Shown here piece after piece: positions 40,116 through 48,440 of a stretch of 64,000 nucleotides of DNA. The notes under the pieces were generated by a model. It saw only the letters and a list, made by a program, of their open reading frames with translations, did not search any database and was not told the DNA's origin. Location: NCBI RefSeq assembly GCF_003385215.1, contig NZ_PQHW01000005.1:1-64000 (forward strand), given 5' to 3'. The position numbers and the translations under genes were made by a program. Position 1 is the stretch's first letter. Each line of letters opens with the position of its first letter. Origin of the DNA: Amycolatopsis thermalba (GTDB taxonomy: Bacteria; Actinomycetota; Actinomycetes; Mycobacteriales; Pseudonocardiaceae).

Positions 40116-41027
40116 TCACCGCGACGGGGGCGCCCCACCCGGCCCGCCACCGGCGGACGGCGTGGTCCGCGTGTCCACGCGCACCGCGAGGCTCACGGTG
40201 TAGCCGCTGCCGACGTCACCGGTCACCGTCGCCAGCTGGGACGCGCCGCCGTCGTCGCCGAAGACGTTGTCGCTGGACAGGCTCACTTTCTGCAGGTTGG
40301 CGACGGAATCCTCGTACCCGGGCTGCTGGTAGACGGCCTCGCACGCGTCCTGCGGCAGCGCGACCTGCGAGGTGGCGATCGCGTTCGAGGAGTCGGTGAT
40401 GCTCGCCTGATCCGGGTAGACCTCGAAGTGGATGTGCGGCCACCGGCCGTCGTAGCAGGCCGGGAAGATGCTGGTGAACGTCACGCGCCCGGCGCCGTCG
40501 GCGATCTGCACGCCGCGCAGGAAGTTCTCGTTCTCGATGCCGTCGGAGTACATCGAGTACCCGCCTTCCCGGGTGCAGTGCCACACGTACACCGCCACCC
40601 CGGTGAACGCGGCGCCGCCGTTGGCCAGATCGGCGATCGTCAGCTCCAGGGTCATCGGCACGCCCTCGGCCGTGCCGCTGGACTCGCCGAAACTGGTACG
40701 GATGTCGCTGCGCACGATACCGCTCTGCGTCAGCACGTCCGGGCCGTTGGAGCCGTCGCCGGGGTAGGGGCCGGCGGTCTCGTCCGGGATCTCCCCGGCT
40801 GCCGACGCCGGGGATGACGCCGCGGACGACGTCGTGGTCGGCGAGGAGCCGGTGGACCCGGCGCCGCACGCCGTCAGCGCGACGCCGGCCGCGCCGATGC
40901 CGAGGAAGCGCAGCGCCCGGCGGCGGTCGAACAGGGTGCCGAGGTCGAAGCCCAGCCCCTGGTCCACGACCTCTTCGTGCGGACGGGGGAGCGGGCGGCC
41001 CTGGTAGGCGGGTTCGTCGTGTCGCAT
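40116..41027 (-). CDS. Exported intradiol ring-cleavage dioxygenase-like lipoprotein
   Basis: A 303-residue protein related to catechol/protocatechuate intradiol dioxygenases. A twin-arginine segment (DRRRALRFLGIGAAGVALTA) ends in a lipobox Cys, then a Ser/Thr linker, so it is exported folded and anchored outside. The catalytic domain starts at IPDETAGPYPGDGSNG. Tyr in GGYSMYSDG and the two His of GRWPHIHFEVY are likely iron ligands. Extracellular members from Streptomyces cleave lignin-derived catechols. ATG at 41027, with a second ATG 9 bases upstream; neither has a strong binding site. Confidence 0.85.
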   Translation of the reverse strand: MRHDEPAYQGRPLPRPHEEVVDQGLGFDLGTLFDRRRALRFLGIGAAGVALTACGAGSTGSSPTTTSSAASSPASAAGEIPDETAGPYPGDGSNGPDVLTQSGIVRSDIRTSFGESSGTAEGVPMTLELTIADLANGGAAFTGVAVYVWHCTREGGYSMYSDGIENENFLRGVQIADGAGRVTFTSIFPACYDGRWPHIHFEVYPDQASITDSSNAIATSQVALPQDACEAVYQQPGYEDSVANLQKVSLSSDNVFGDDGGASQLATVTGDVGSGYTVSLAVRVDTRTTPSAGGGPGGAPPSR

Positions 41028-41248
41028 GGGCACCATCGTCGGGTCTCGTGCTGTGCGCCGGGTTTGCCTAGTCTGTGAGCCCGCCGTGCGTCGTGGGAAC
41101 ACCGGCGCTCAGATGAGCGGCCGCCAGTGCCCGCGTGCCCTCGATCGCCGGGCCGTTCGGGCAGCGCCACGGGAAAACCCCTGGGACTGATCACCGCACG
41201 GCCAGACTGGCCGGGCACGCCGCACGTCCCGGGGCCGGAACCCGAAAG

Positions 41249-41730
41249 GTGACACAAGCGTCGATGGTGTTTCGGTTCGGCTTCACGCTCGGCAGCGTGG
41301 AGGCCGTCGTCGCCGGGCGGGCGCTGGGCGTGGACGTCCGCGTGTTCCCGCTGCGGATCAGCCACACCACCGTGGACCCGCTGCGCTTCGCCCGGCTCGC
41401 GATCCGGGTGCACGACGACCTCGAGGGCCGCGGCCTGTCCACTCGCGGCGAACCATCCGCCGGGCGCCGGGCCAGGACCGGCTGGGGTTCTCCCTCTTCC
41501 CGGACGAGGACCTGGTGCCCCGCCGGGCCGGCGCGCTGCCCCCGGCCGGCCCCGCGCCCGGCGGCCCGCTGACGGTGTCCCGCCACGAGGACCGCCCGGA
41601 CACCGAGGCCGGCCGGTACCTGGTCCAGACCACCACGGACGCGGCGGGCACCGCCACCGCGCGGTACGTGCCGGCCACGTTCGCCGGGGTGGCCGACGCC
41701 GTCCGGGACGTGATCGCGACCGTCTACTGA
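41249..41730 (+). pseudogene. Decayed EspG-like ESX secretion-associated gene
   Basis: The start VTQASMVFRFGFTLGSVEA and RFARLAIRVHDDLEGRGL resembles the N-terminus of actinomycete EspG-family chaperones of type VII secretion. After about codon 60 the reading shifts by one base: QDRLGFSLFPDEDLVP and later TEAGRYLVQTTTDAAG, RYVPATFAGVADAVRDVI continue in another frame as the family's C-terminal half. The total is about 160 codons against roughly 250 in intact relatives, so internal segments are also missing. Called a pseudogene. Confidence 0.65.
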
Positions 41731-41742
41731 GGAGGGCACGGG

Positions 41743-42117
41743 ATGACCGAGGACGCGCGCGAGGCCGACCAGGTGGTCGCGCTGAAGCGGCTCGCGTCGA
41801 ACGGCGGGTTCGCCGTGGACGAGCGGACCGGCGAGAAGATGATCCGGGCGCTGCAGGGCATCGTCGACGCGCTGGAGGCCCGCTGGCCGGCGCTGCAACG
41901 GTTCGCCGGGTCGCCGCGGCTGAGCAGCACCGCCACCGCCCGGTGGGTGTCGGACGTGATGGTGCGGACCGCCGGCGACGACCGCGGCCTGCTCACCCGG
42001 CTCCAGCAGGCCAGGGCCGAGCTGCCCACCTACATCGAGGCGATCCGGCTCGCCCAGGAGAACTACCGGCCCGCCGACGGCGACACCGCGGCCACGCTGC
42101 ACCGCTACCGCGCCTGA
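41743..42117 (+). CDS. Small helical protein in ESX-type context
   Basis: A 124-residue, probably all-helical protein (VALKRLASNGGFAVDERTGE, LQGIVDALEARWPALQRF). It has no recognisable domain, signal or membrane segment. Position between the EspG-like and PPE-like remnants, 12 bp after the former with GAGGAGGGCAC upstream of ATG 41743, suggests a role with type VII secretion substrates. Unlike its neighbours its frame is intact. Confidence 0.65.
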   Translation: MTEDAREADQVVALKRLASNGGFAVDERTGEKMIRALQGIVDALEARWPALQRFAGSPRLSSTATARWVSDVMVRTAGDDRGLLTRLQQARAELPTYIEAIRLAQENYRPADGDTAATLHRYRA

Positions 42118-42133
42118 CCAGGAAAGGGAAACC

Positions 42134-43334
42134 ATGGCGGAGCTGTCCGGCGCCGGAGCCGGCATCCAGGACGTCACCGCGGACCCGGGCTCGCCCTGCT
42201 ACATCGGCCCCATCGGCCACGACCACACCTCGGGCGACGAGATCCGCGCGCAGGTCACCCGCGAGGTCGACGACGAGGGCGTGGAGATCCGCGACCACGG
42301 CGGCGCGCCCAGCTCGGTGTGGGACAACGCCTCGCACGAGGACATGCTGCGCGTCATCAACGACAACGCCGACTCCGCCGCGGTCGCCGTCACCTCGCCG
42401 AAGTCGGCAAGTGGCTCGGCGCCACGGCCAAGGGTGCCACGCTCACCGGCCGCCAGCAGGAGATCCACTCCCAGGCGCTCAACGAGACCCAGATCACCGA
42501 CCCGGTCGTCTACGCGCGGCAGGCGCAGCTCGACGAGCAGGCGCTGCGGCAGCAGGCCGCGCGGATCATGACCCAGTACGACGAGACTGTCGGCGCGGCC
42601 ACCCTCACCCCGGCCTTCCCGGCGCCGCCCTCGCTCACCGGGCTCACCGCGCTGCAGTCAATGTTGCGGCCGGCCGCGGCGATCCCGGACACCGCGGTCG
42701 GTACGGCGAGCCTGCGGTCGGCCACCGATGCGGCGGGGGCGGGTGCCACCGCGGACCTCGGCGGGACTGGCGCTGTCCCGCCTGCCCGCGGTGCCGGAGC
42801 GGTCGACATGCCGGCGGTGTCCGATGTGGACTTTCCCGCGGGCGCCGCCGAGTACCGGGCGAGCGTGCCGGACCTGCCGGACACCACGGTCGCGTCCTCG
42901 GCGGTGGATCCGGCCGCCCGGGTGTCGGCCATCGGGTACTCGGGCGGGGTCAACGGTGACAGCATCGCCAGCCGTCTCGGTGGTGTCCCACCGGCCGGGA
43001 ACCCGTTGCGCGGGCTGGATTCCCTCGGTGGCACCCCTCCCGGTGGCACCGGCGCCAAGGGCAGTGGCGGTGCGGCCGCGCTCAAGGGGCTCGGTGGCGG
43101 CGCAGGTGCTGGGGGGTCGGCGGAGCGGGCACGAGCGCCGGCCGTCTCGGCGCGGGGCGCGGGTCCGGCGCAGTGGCGATGGCCGGTGAGGAAGCCGCGG
43201 CGGCCCGCGGCACGGTGGGCGCCGCGGGCGCGGCCGGCCGCCCGGGCACTCCGGCCGCGGGCGGCATGGCCCCGCACGGCGCGAAGGGCAACGGCGACGA
43301 CTGGACGAAGAACAAGGACGAGCAGGAGGAGCGG
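42134..43334 (+). pseudogene. PPE-like ESX substrate gene with two single-base frameshifts
   Basis: The first 87 codons (AELSGAGAGIQDVTADPG, SHEDMLRVINDNADSAAVAV) run in one frame. Near 42391 the coherent reading shifts by one base into EVGKWLGATAKGATLTGRQQ, EIHSQALNETQITDP and a long Gly/Ala/Pro-rich tail. At a run of six G (43111-43116) it shifts again into GTSAGRLGAGRGSGAVAMAG and HGAKGNGDDWTKNKDEQEER. One added base at each point restores a single protein with the WLG core and Gly-rich C-terminus of actinomycete PPE-like proteins. It ends against the convergent MFS gene. True decay or sequencing error cannot be told apart here. Confidence 0.65.
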
Positions 43335-44672
43335 TCACCGGCCGCGCTCGGCCACCGCGGGCGCGGCCGTGGCCGGGCGCAGCCGCACCGCGCGCACGGC
43401 GGCGCCGCCGAGCAGCAGGAACACCGCGACCAGCAGGTACACCGCCCCGGGCGTCCAGGACGCGTCGAGCAGCCACCCCGCGACGACCGGCGACAGGATC
43501 GCGCCCATCCGGCCGATCCCGATGCCCCAGCCCACCCCGGTGGCGCGCACCGGCGCCGGGTAGATCGACGGGGTCAGCGCGTACAGCCCGGCCATGCACC
43601 CGTTGACGAACAGCCCGATCAGCAGGCCCACCCCGAACGCGAGCGCGAGGGTGCCGGTAGCCGGGACGAAGACGCTGAGCAGGACCGCGGTGACCACCGC
43701 GTAGCCGGTGAGGACGTGCTTGAGCGGGAACCGGGACGCCAGCAGCCCGAGCAGTGCGGTGCCGAAGATGCCGCCGAGGTTGAGCAGCACCCCGCCGGTG
43801 ATGCCCTGCGTCGCGGACAGGCCCGCGTCGACCAGCAGTTTCGGTGTCCAGCTCGTCACGAAGTAGAACCCGAACATCACCAGGAAGAAGCTGAGCCAGC
43901 TGAGCAGCGTGTTGCGGCGCAGGGCCGGCGACAGCAGCTGCGCCACGCCCGCCGACGGGCGGACCGGCGCGGGCGCGTCGGGCAGGGTGTCCAGCGGCGG
44001 CTGCTTCATCGACGCCAGCAGCTTGTTCAGCCGCGCCAGCGCGCCGGGGGAGCGGCGGACGAGCAGGAAGTCCAGCGACTCCGGCAACCGCCACAGCACC
44101 GCCCCGATCAGCAGCGCGGTCGCGACCGCGCCGAACAGGAACACCGCCCGCCAGCCCGCCGTGCCCTGCAGGACGGCCGCGACGATCCCGCCCAGCGTGG
44201 CGCCCACCGCGTACCCGGTCGAGTTCAGGCTCACCGCCAGCCCGCGCCAGCGCGCGTTGGCGTACTCGGCGGCGATCACGTTGCTGGCGGCGAGGATGCC
44301 GCCGATGCCGATGCCGGTCAGCACCCGGGTCAGGCCGAGCTGCACCGCGCTCTGGCTCGCCGCGGACAGGAACATCCCGCCCGAGGACAGGGCGAGGCAG
44401 CCGAGGATCAGCGCGCGGCGGCCGAACCGGTCGGCGAGCTGGGCGGTGAACAGCGAGCCCGCCGCCATCCCGGCCAGCCCGGCGGACAGCAGCAGCCCGA
44501 GCGCGGCCGAGGACAGCTGCCACTCCCGGGACACGCCGCTCGCGGTGAACGACATGACGAGCACGTCGAAACCGTCGAGAACGTTGAGGAGAACGCAGAT
44601 TCCGATGGCGGACCACTGGAACGACGACATGGGGCTCGCGTCGAGACGAGCCCGGATCATCTGATCACTCAT
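43335..44672 (-). CDS. MFS transporter, aromatic acid:H+ symporter (AAHS) type
   Basis: A 445-residue inner-membrane carrier with about 12 segments. LLNVLDGFDVLVMSFTASGV contains the LDGFD motif typical of AAHS carriers (PcaK, BenK), followed by AQLADRFGRRALILG and LPESLDFLL. It probably imports benzoate-like acids. ATG at 44672 follows GAGGCCC. No ring-cleavage gene is adjacent on this strand, although an exported intradiol dioxygenase lies 2.3 kb away. Its 3' end abuts the PPE-like remnant. Confidence 0.87.
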   Translation of the reverse strand: MSDQMIRARLDASPMSSFQWSAIGICVLLNVLDGFDVLVMSFTASGVSREWQLSSAALGLLLSAGLAGMAAGSLFTAQLADRFGRRALILGCLALSSGGMFLSAASQSAVQLGLTRVLTGIGIGGILAASNVIAAEYANARWRGLAVSLNSTGYAVGATLGGIVAAVLQGTAGWRAVFLFGAVATALLIGAVLWRLPESLDFLLVRRSPGALARLNKLLASMKQPPLDTLPDAPAPVRPSAGVAQLLSPALRRNTLLSWLSFFLVMFGFYFVTSWTPKLLVDAGLSATQGITGGVLLNLGGIFGTALLGLLASRFPLKHVLTGYAVVTAVLLSVFVPATGTLALAFGVGLLIGLFVNGCMAGLYALTPSIYPAPVRATGVGWGIGIGRMGAILSPVVAGWLLDASWTPGAVYLLVAVFLLLGGAAVRAVRLRPATAAPAVAERGR

Positions 44673-44888
44673 GCTGGGCCTCACTGCCGGTCGAGTGCGG
44701 ATTGTCAGCGTGGAGCTTGCGAATCCGGGCACTACGGGCACAACGGCGATCTCATTGAATGAGAACCCGCTGGACCGGCGGAGGCCGTGGTGGATCTCGA
44801 ACCGGACGCCCCGGCGCCGGCCGTCACCGGGATCAGCAGGCACGGAGCTCACGCAGCGCGCGTCGCCCACGCTGGGGCCGTGGGAGCC

Positions 44889-44962
44889 GGCGCGACGGCA
44901 GGCTGATGCACAACTGGTTCGAGCGGGCGTCCGGGGGCCTGCACCAGCGGCTGACGGCCTGA
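44889..44962 (+). pseudogene. 3'-end remnant of an unidentified plus-strand gene
   Basis: The codons for MHNWFERASGGLHQRLTA and a stop at 44960-44962 look like the tail of a real protein. A related tail, AHNWVERASGELHQRLTA, ending at 45149, is present in the second copy of the 187-bp duplication. The body of the gene is missing in both; I do not recognise the family. Confidence 0.45.
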
Positions 44963-44967
44963 CGCAC

Positions 44968-44997
44968 GCGGGTGCCCCGGAGCCCCGGGGCACCCGC
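44968..44997. terminator. Terminator hairpin, copy 1
   Basis: A perfect 13-bp stem (GCGGGTGCCCCGG with CCGGGGCACCCGC) with an AGCC loop, directly after the plus-strand tail stop at 44962. No U-tract. Bidirectional in form. Confidence 0.7.
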
Positions 44998-45154
44998 CGC
45001 GGTGGTCAGCCCGGGAGCAGCTCGCTCAGCTCCTCGGCCGGGTGGTGCGGCGTGGCCGCCGCGTCCGCGGGCGCCGGCGCGACGGCAGGCTGGCCCACAA
45101 CTGGGTCGAGCGGGCGTCCGGGGAGCTGCACCAGCGGCTGACGGCCTGACGAAC

Positions 45155-45184
45155 GCGGGTGCCCCGAGCCCCGGGGGCACCCGC
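45155..45184. terminator. Terminator hairpin, copy 2, after the nitrilase gene
   Basis: The stem GCGGGTGCCCC/GGGGCACCCGC lies 8 bases beyond the nitrilase stop on the minus strand and 5 bases after the plus-strand tail stop at 45149, so it served two convergent genes before rearrangement. Confidence 0.7.
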
Positions 45185-45192
45185 CGCGGCGG

Positions 45193-46206
45193 TCAGCCCG
45201 GGAGCAGCTCGCTCAGCTCTTCGGCCGGGTGGTTCGGCGTGGCGGCCGCCGGGTCCGCGGGCGCCTCGACGGTGCGCGGCGCGGGGTTGCGGTTGATCAG
45301 CAGGCGGAACACGTCGGGCCGGGAGTAGTGGCCCACCGGGTCCGCGGCGGACTTCGCGATCGCGATCAGCGCGGGGTCGAGATCGGCGTACAGGATGCCC
45401 TCCTCGGTCTCCGCGAGCGGCTCGGCCAGCGGCGTGCCCTCGGGGCCGAAGATCCGCGCGAAACCGCCGCCGCGCCGCAGTAGTTGCCGCTTGGCTTCGG
45501 TGTCGCAGAAGACTTCGTGCGCGGCCTCGCCGATCACCGAACACGCGGCGAGCACGAACGCCTGGCCCTCGACCGCGTACACCAGGCTGGCGGCGGTGTT
45601 GACCTCCGGGCCGAGGGCGGTCGCGGCGCCGCGGTAGACCGAAAAGCTCGGCCACGACGCGACGTGGATCTCCTCGCCCAGGCTGTACATCGTGTACTTG
45701 GTGAGCGGCTGGAAGTGCTCCCAGCAGTTCAGCCCGCCGAGCCGGCCCAGCGGGGTGTCGTGCACCTGCAGGTCGCTGCCGTCGCCCTCGCCGTACACCG
45801 AGCGCTCCACGTGCGTCGGCTTGAGCTTGCGGCGCACCGAGATCAGCTCCCCGGTGCCGGAGATGAAGGCCTGCGCCATGTAGAGGCTGCCACCGTCGCG
45901 TTCGCTGAAGCCGAGCACCACGTGCACGCCGTTGTCGGCGGCGGCCCGGCGGATCCGGCGCATCTCGTCGCCGTCGCGGGTCATCGAGCCGGCGGCGTAA
46001 CGGGGCACGAACGCCATGCCCGCGGCGGGGGAGTCGAGCCAGATCCACCACGGGTAGCCGGGCACGAACGTCTCGCCGAACGCCACCAGCTTCGCCCCGC
46101 CGCGCGCGGCCTCGCCGATCAACGCGATCGTCTTCTCGACGCTGCCGGCCAGGTCCAGCCACACCGGCTCCGCCTGCACCGCCGCGACCCGCACCGTGCT
46201 CTCCAT
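45193..46206 (-). CDS. Nitrilase (carbon-nitrogen hydrolase)
   Basis: A 337-residue cytoplasmic enzyme expected to convert a nitrile to a carboxylic acid and ammonia. The catalytic triad is visible: Glu45 in AFGETFVPGYPWW, Lys127 in RRKLKPTHVER and Cys161 in GGLNCWEHFQ, matching the spacing of Rhodococcus-type nitrilases. ATG at 46206 follows GAGGAGCG. An AraC regulator begins upstream in the same direction and an alcohol dehydrogenase diverges from it, suggesting one locus for nitrile or aldoxime-derived compounds. Confidence 0.93.
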   Translation of the reverse strand: MESTVRVAAVQAEPVWLDLAGSVEKTIALIGEAARGGAKLVAFGETFVPGYPWWIWLDSPAAGMAFVPRYAAGSMTRDGDEMRRIRRAAADNGVHVVLGFSERDGGSLYMAQAFISGTGELISVRRKLKPTHVERSVYGEGDGSDLQVHDTPLGRLGGLNCWEHFQPLTKYTMYSLGEEIHVASWPSFSVYRGAATALGPEVNTAASLVYAVEGQAFVLAACSVIGEAAHEVFCDTEAKRQLLRRGGGFARIFGPEGTPLAEPLAETEEGILYADLDPALIAIAKSAADPVGHYSRPDVFRLLINRNPAPRTVEAPADPAAATPNHPAEELSELLPG

Positions 46207-46284
46207 GACGCTCCTCCGCTCCGGGTTGGTGGAGGGCATTCTGCGGCGGCCGGGCGCCGGGGGAACCGACCGCGTGTGCCGGGG

Positions 46285-47211
46285 TCACTGACCGCGTGTG
46301 CCACCCGGGGTCGTGCCGAACTCGGCGCGGAAGGCGCGGTGGAACCCGGACTCGCTGTCGAAGCCGCAGCGCGCGGCGACGGTGGCGACCGGCCGGTCCG
46401 GGTGTTCGAGCAGCAGCGCGCGGGCGTGATCGAGCCGGATCCGGCGAATCTCGGCGGCCACGCTGTCCGGCGCGAAGACCCGGTACAGGGTGCGGCGGGA
46501 GACGCGGCAGGCCCGCGCGACCCGGTCCACGTCCAGGCGGGGGTCGGCCAGGTTGCGGCGGATGAACGCGACGGCCCGTTCCCGGACGAGGGCGCGCGCC
46601 GGATCGGGCCCGGGCTCGGTGCGGGCCGCGAACGAGGCCGCCGCGGACAGCAGGCCGAGGGCGTGCGGCAGGAGCGGGGCGGAGGTGTGCGGGCTGTCCT
46701 TGGCGGCGCCGGCCAGTGAGGTGAAGAAGGCGGGAACCACCTGGCCCGGCCCGGGGCCGAGCGCGCGGGCGGTGAGCGCGCGGGTGTCGCGCAGGGCCAG
46801 TTCGTGTTTGGGCACCTGGACGACCAGCTGCCGGAAGTCGTCGTCGAAGCGCAGGGTGTAGGGGCGGGTGCTGTCGTAGAAGGCCATGTCGCCGCTGGTC
46901 AGTTCCGCGACGCGGCCGTCCTGCTCGACGCGCCCGCGGCCGCGGAGCTGGATGCTGGCGAGCAGGTACTCGTCGGCGCCGCGGGCGATCAGGCTGCGGG
47001 TGCGGCGGACCACCTGCCCGCGGGCGACCACAGTGGACAGTTCGAGCGTGCCGACGGGCACGTGCTCGATCCGCCCGGCGAACGCGCCACCGGCCACCGG
47101 AGCGGCGCTCAGCTGGACGAACGTCTCGCAGATCATCTCCCGCCAGTAGGCGAACGCCTCCGCCGCGGGCACCTGCGCGGTGCTCAGCTCCACCCGGGAC
47201 TGCCGGTCCAT
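46285..47211 (-). CDS. AraC-family transcriptional regulator
   Basis: A 308-residue activator. The N-terminal half is an AraC-binding-like domain (VELSTAQVPAAEAFAYWREM, VPVGTLELSTVVARGQVVRR); the C-terminal 100 residues carry two helix-turn-helix motifs (DRVARACRVSRRTLYRVFAP and ATVAARCGFDSESGFHRAFR). Related regulators such as NitR activate nitrilase genes. ATG at 47211 has only a weak upstream site. It lies 79 bp upstream of the nitrilase gene on the same strand, so a role as the nitrilase activator is likely. Confidence 0.88.
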   Translation of the reverse strand: MDRQSRVELSTAQVPAAEAFAYWREMICETFVQLSAAPVAGGAFAGRIEHVPVGTLELSTVVARGQVVRRTRSLIARGADEYLLASIQLRGRGRVEQDGRVAELTSGDMAFYDSTRPYTLRFDDDFRQLVVQVPKHELALRDTRALTARALGPGPGQVVPAFFTSLAGAAKDSPHTSAPLLPHALGLLSAAASFAARTEPGPDPARALVRERAVAFIRRNLADPRLDVDRVARACRVSRRTLYRVFAPDSVAAEIRRIRLDHARALLLEHPDRPVATVAARCGFDSESGFHRAFRAEFGTTPGGTRGQ

Positions 47212-47257
47212 CCCGGGATTGTCGCCCCGCGCGGGCCGTCTGTCGAGCCCGGCGCGC

Positions 47258-47286
47258 TTGACGCGAATTAGAACCTGTTCTACCTT
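47258..47286 (+). promoter_or_regulatory. Promoter of the NDMA-dependent alcohol dehydrogenase
   Basis: TTGACG (47258-47263) and TACCTT (47281-47286) with a 17-bp spacer form a good housekeeping-type promoter. The operator at 47269-47282 fills the spacer and touches the -10, so its repressor would block polymerase directly. Confidence 0.6.
47269..47282. promoter_or_regulatory. TAGAAC-CT-GTTCTA, KstR-like operator
   Basis: Perfect 6-bp arms with a 2-base centre, matching the TNNAACNNGTTNTA consensus of KstR, the TetR-family repressor of steroid catabolism in actinomycetes. It lies inside the promoter of the alcohol dehydrogenase. No kstR gene is in this window, so the binding protein is inferred. 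Confidence 0.6.
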
Positions 47287-47321
47287 CGCCAGGTCGGCGT
47301 CTGTAGAGGTGAAGGTGGGCA

Positions 47322-48440
47322 ATGATGCGAACCCGTGCGGCCGCGCTGCTCGAACAGCCGGGCAAGTGGCAGATCGTGGACATCGACCTGGACGAGCCGA
47401 AGGAGCACGAGGTCCGGGTCCGTTTCGTGGCGGCCGGGCTGTGCCACTCCGACGACCACGCGACCACCGGCGACATGCCGACCCCGCATCTGCCCCTGAT
47501 CGGCGGGCACGAGGGCGCGGGTGTGGTCGAGGCGGTCGGCCCCGGGGTGCGCAACCTCGCCGTCGGCGACCACGTCGTCGCGCAGTTCGTGCCCTCCTGC
47601 GGGCGCTGCGAGGCCTGCTCGTCCGGCCGCGGCAACCTCTGCGACCTCGGCATGTACGCGCTGAGCGGCTGCATGGCCGACGGCACCTACCGGGCGCACC
47701 TGGACGGCGCGGACGTCGCCCAGATGACCATGGTCGGCACGTTCGCCCAGCACGCGATCGTCCCGGAGTTCTCCCTGACGAAGATCGACCCGGAGATCCC
47801 GTTCCACGTCGCCGCCCTGCTGTCCTGCGGCGTGCCCACCGGCTGGGGCTCCGCCGAGTACGGCGCGGAGGTCTCCGCCGGTGACACCGTGATCGTGATG
47901 GGGGTCGGCGGTGTCGGCATGAACGCGGTGCAGGGTGCCCGCGCCCGGGGAGCCGCGCACGTGCTCGCGGTCGATCCGGTCGCGTTCAAACGCGACAAGG
48001 CGCTGGAGTTCGGTGCGACGAAGGCGTTCGCCGGCATCGACGAGGCCGCCGACTTCGCGCGGTCGGTCACCAACGGGCAGGGCGCGCACTCGGCCATCGT
48101 CACCGTCGGCGTCACCACCGGCGACCACGTGGCCCAGGCGGTCAACGCGATCGGCAAGTTCGGCACCGTCGTGGTCACCGGCATCGGCGACGTCAAGGAC
48201 GAGGGCCTGCCGATCAACCTGTGGGCGCTGTCGATGATGCAGAAGCGCATCCAGGGCGTCATCTTCGGCATGGGCACGCCGGCCTTCGAGATCACCCGGC
48301 TGGCCCGGATGTACCAGGCGGGCACGCTCAAGCTCGACGAGCTGATCACCACCACGTACCGCCTGGACGAGGTGAACCAGGCCTACGCCGACATGCACGC
48401 CGGGCGCAACATCCGCGGCGTCATCCTGCACGAGAGCTGA
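47322..48440 (+). CDS. NDMA-dependent zinc alcohol dehydrogenase
   Basis: A 372-residue medium-chain dehydrogenase. The catalytic-zinc segment GLCHSDDHATTGDMP and GGHEGAGVVEAVGPGV, four structural-zinc cysteines in CGRCEACSSGRGNLC, and the Rossmann loop GVGGVGMNAVQGA are present. The sequence fits the actinomycete group with tightly bound NADH, assayed with N,N-dimethyl-4-nitrosoaniline, that oxidises alcohols or disproportionates aldehydes. ATG 47322 or the next codon, ATG 47325, follows GAGGTGAAGG. A KstR-like operator upstream links it to steroid or related lipid catabolism. Confidence 0.9.
   Translation: MMRTRAAALLEQPGKWQIVDIDLDEPKEHEVRVRFVAAGLCHSDDHATTGDMPTPHLPLIGGHEGAGVVEAVGPGVRNLAVGDHVVAQFVPSCGRCEACSSGRGNLCDLGMYALSGCMADGTYRAHLDGADVAQMTMVGTFAQHAIVPEFSLTKIDPEIPFHVAALLSCGVPTGWGSAEYGAEVSAGDTVIVMGVGGVGMNAVQGARARGAAHVLAVDPVAFKRDKALEFGATKAFAGIDEAADFARSVTNGQGAHSAIVTVGVTTGDHVAQAVNAIGKFGTVVVTGIGDVKDEGLPINLWALSMMQKRIQGVIFGMGTPAFEITRLARMYQAGTLKLDELITTTYRLDEVNQAYADMHAGRNIRGVILHES

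Larger units (their letters stand above)
44886..45259. repeat. 187-bp tandem duplication covering the nitrilase 3' end
   Basis: Copy 1 begins at 44886 and copy 2 at 45073, both with GCCGGCGCGACGGCAGGCTG. Each contains a plus-strand tail (..LHQRLTA stop), a strong terminator hairpin, and, on the minus strand, the nitrilase C-terminus (HPAEELSELLPG stop). Copy 2 holds the real nitrilase end; copy 1 is a detached duplicate. The 520-bp gap between the MFS and nitrilase genes consists mainly of this repeat. Confidence 0.88.
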
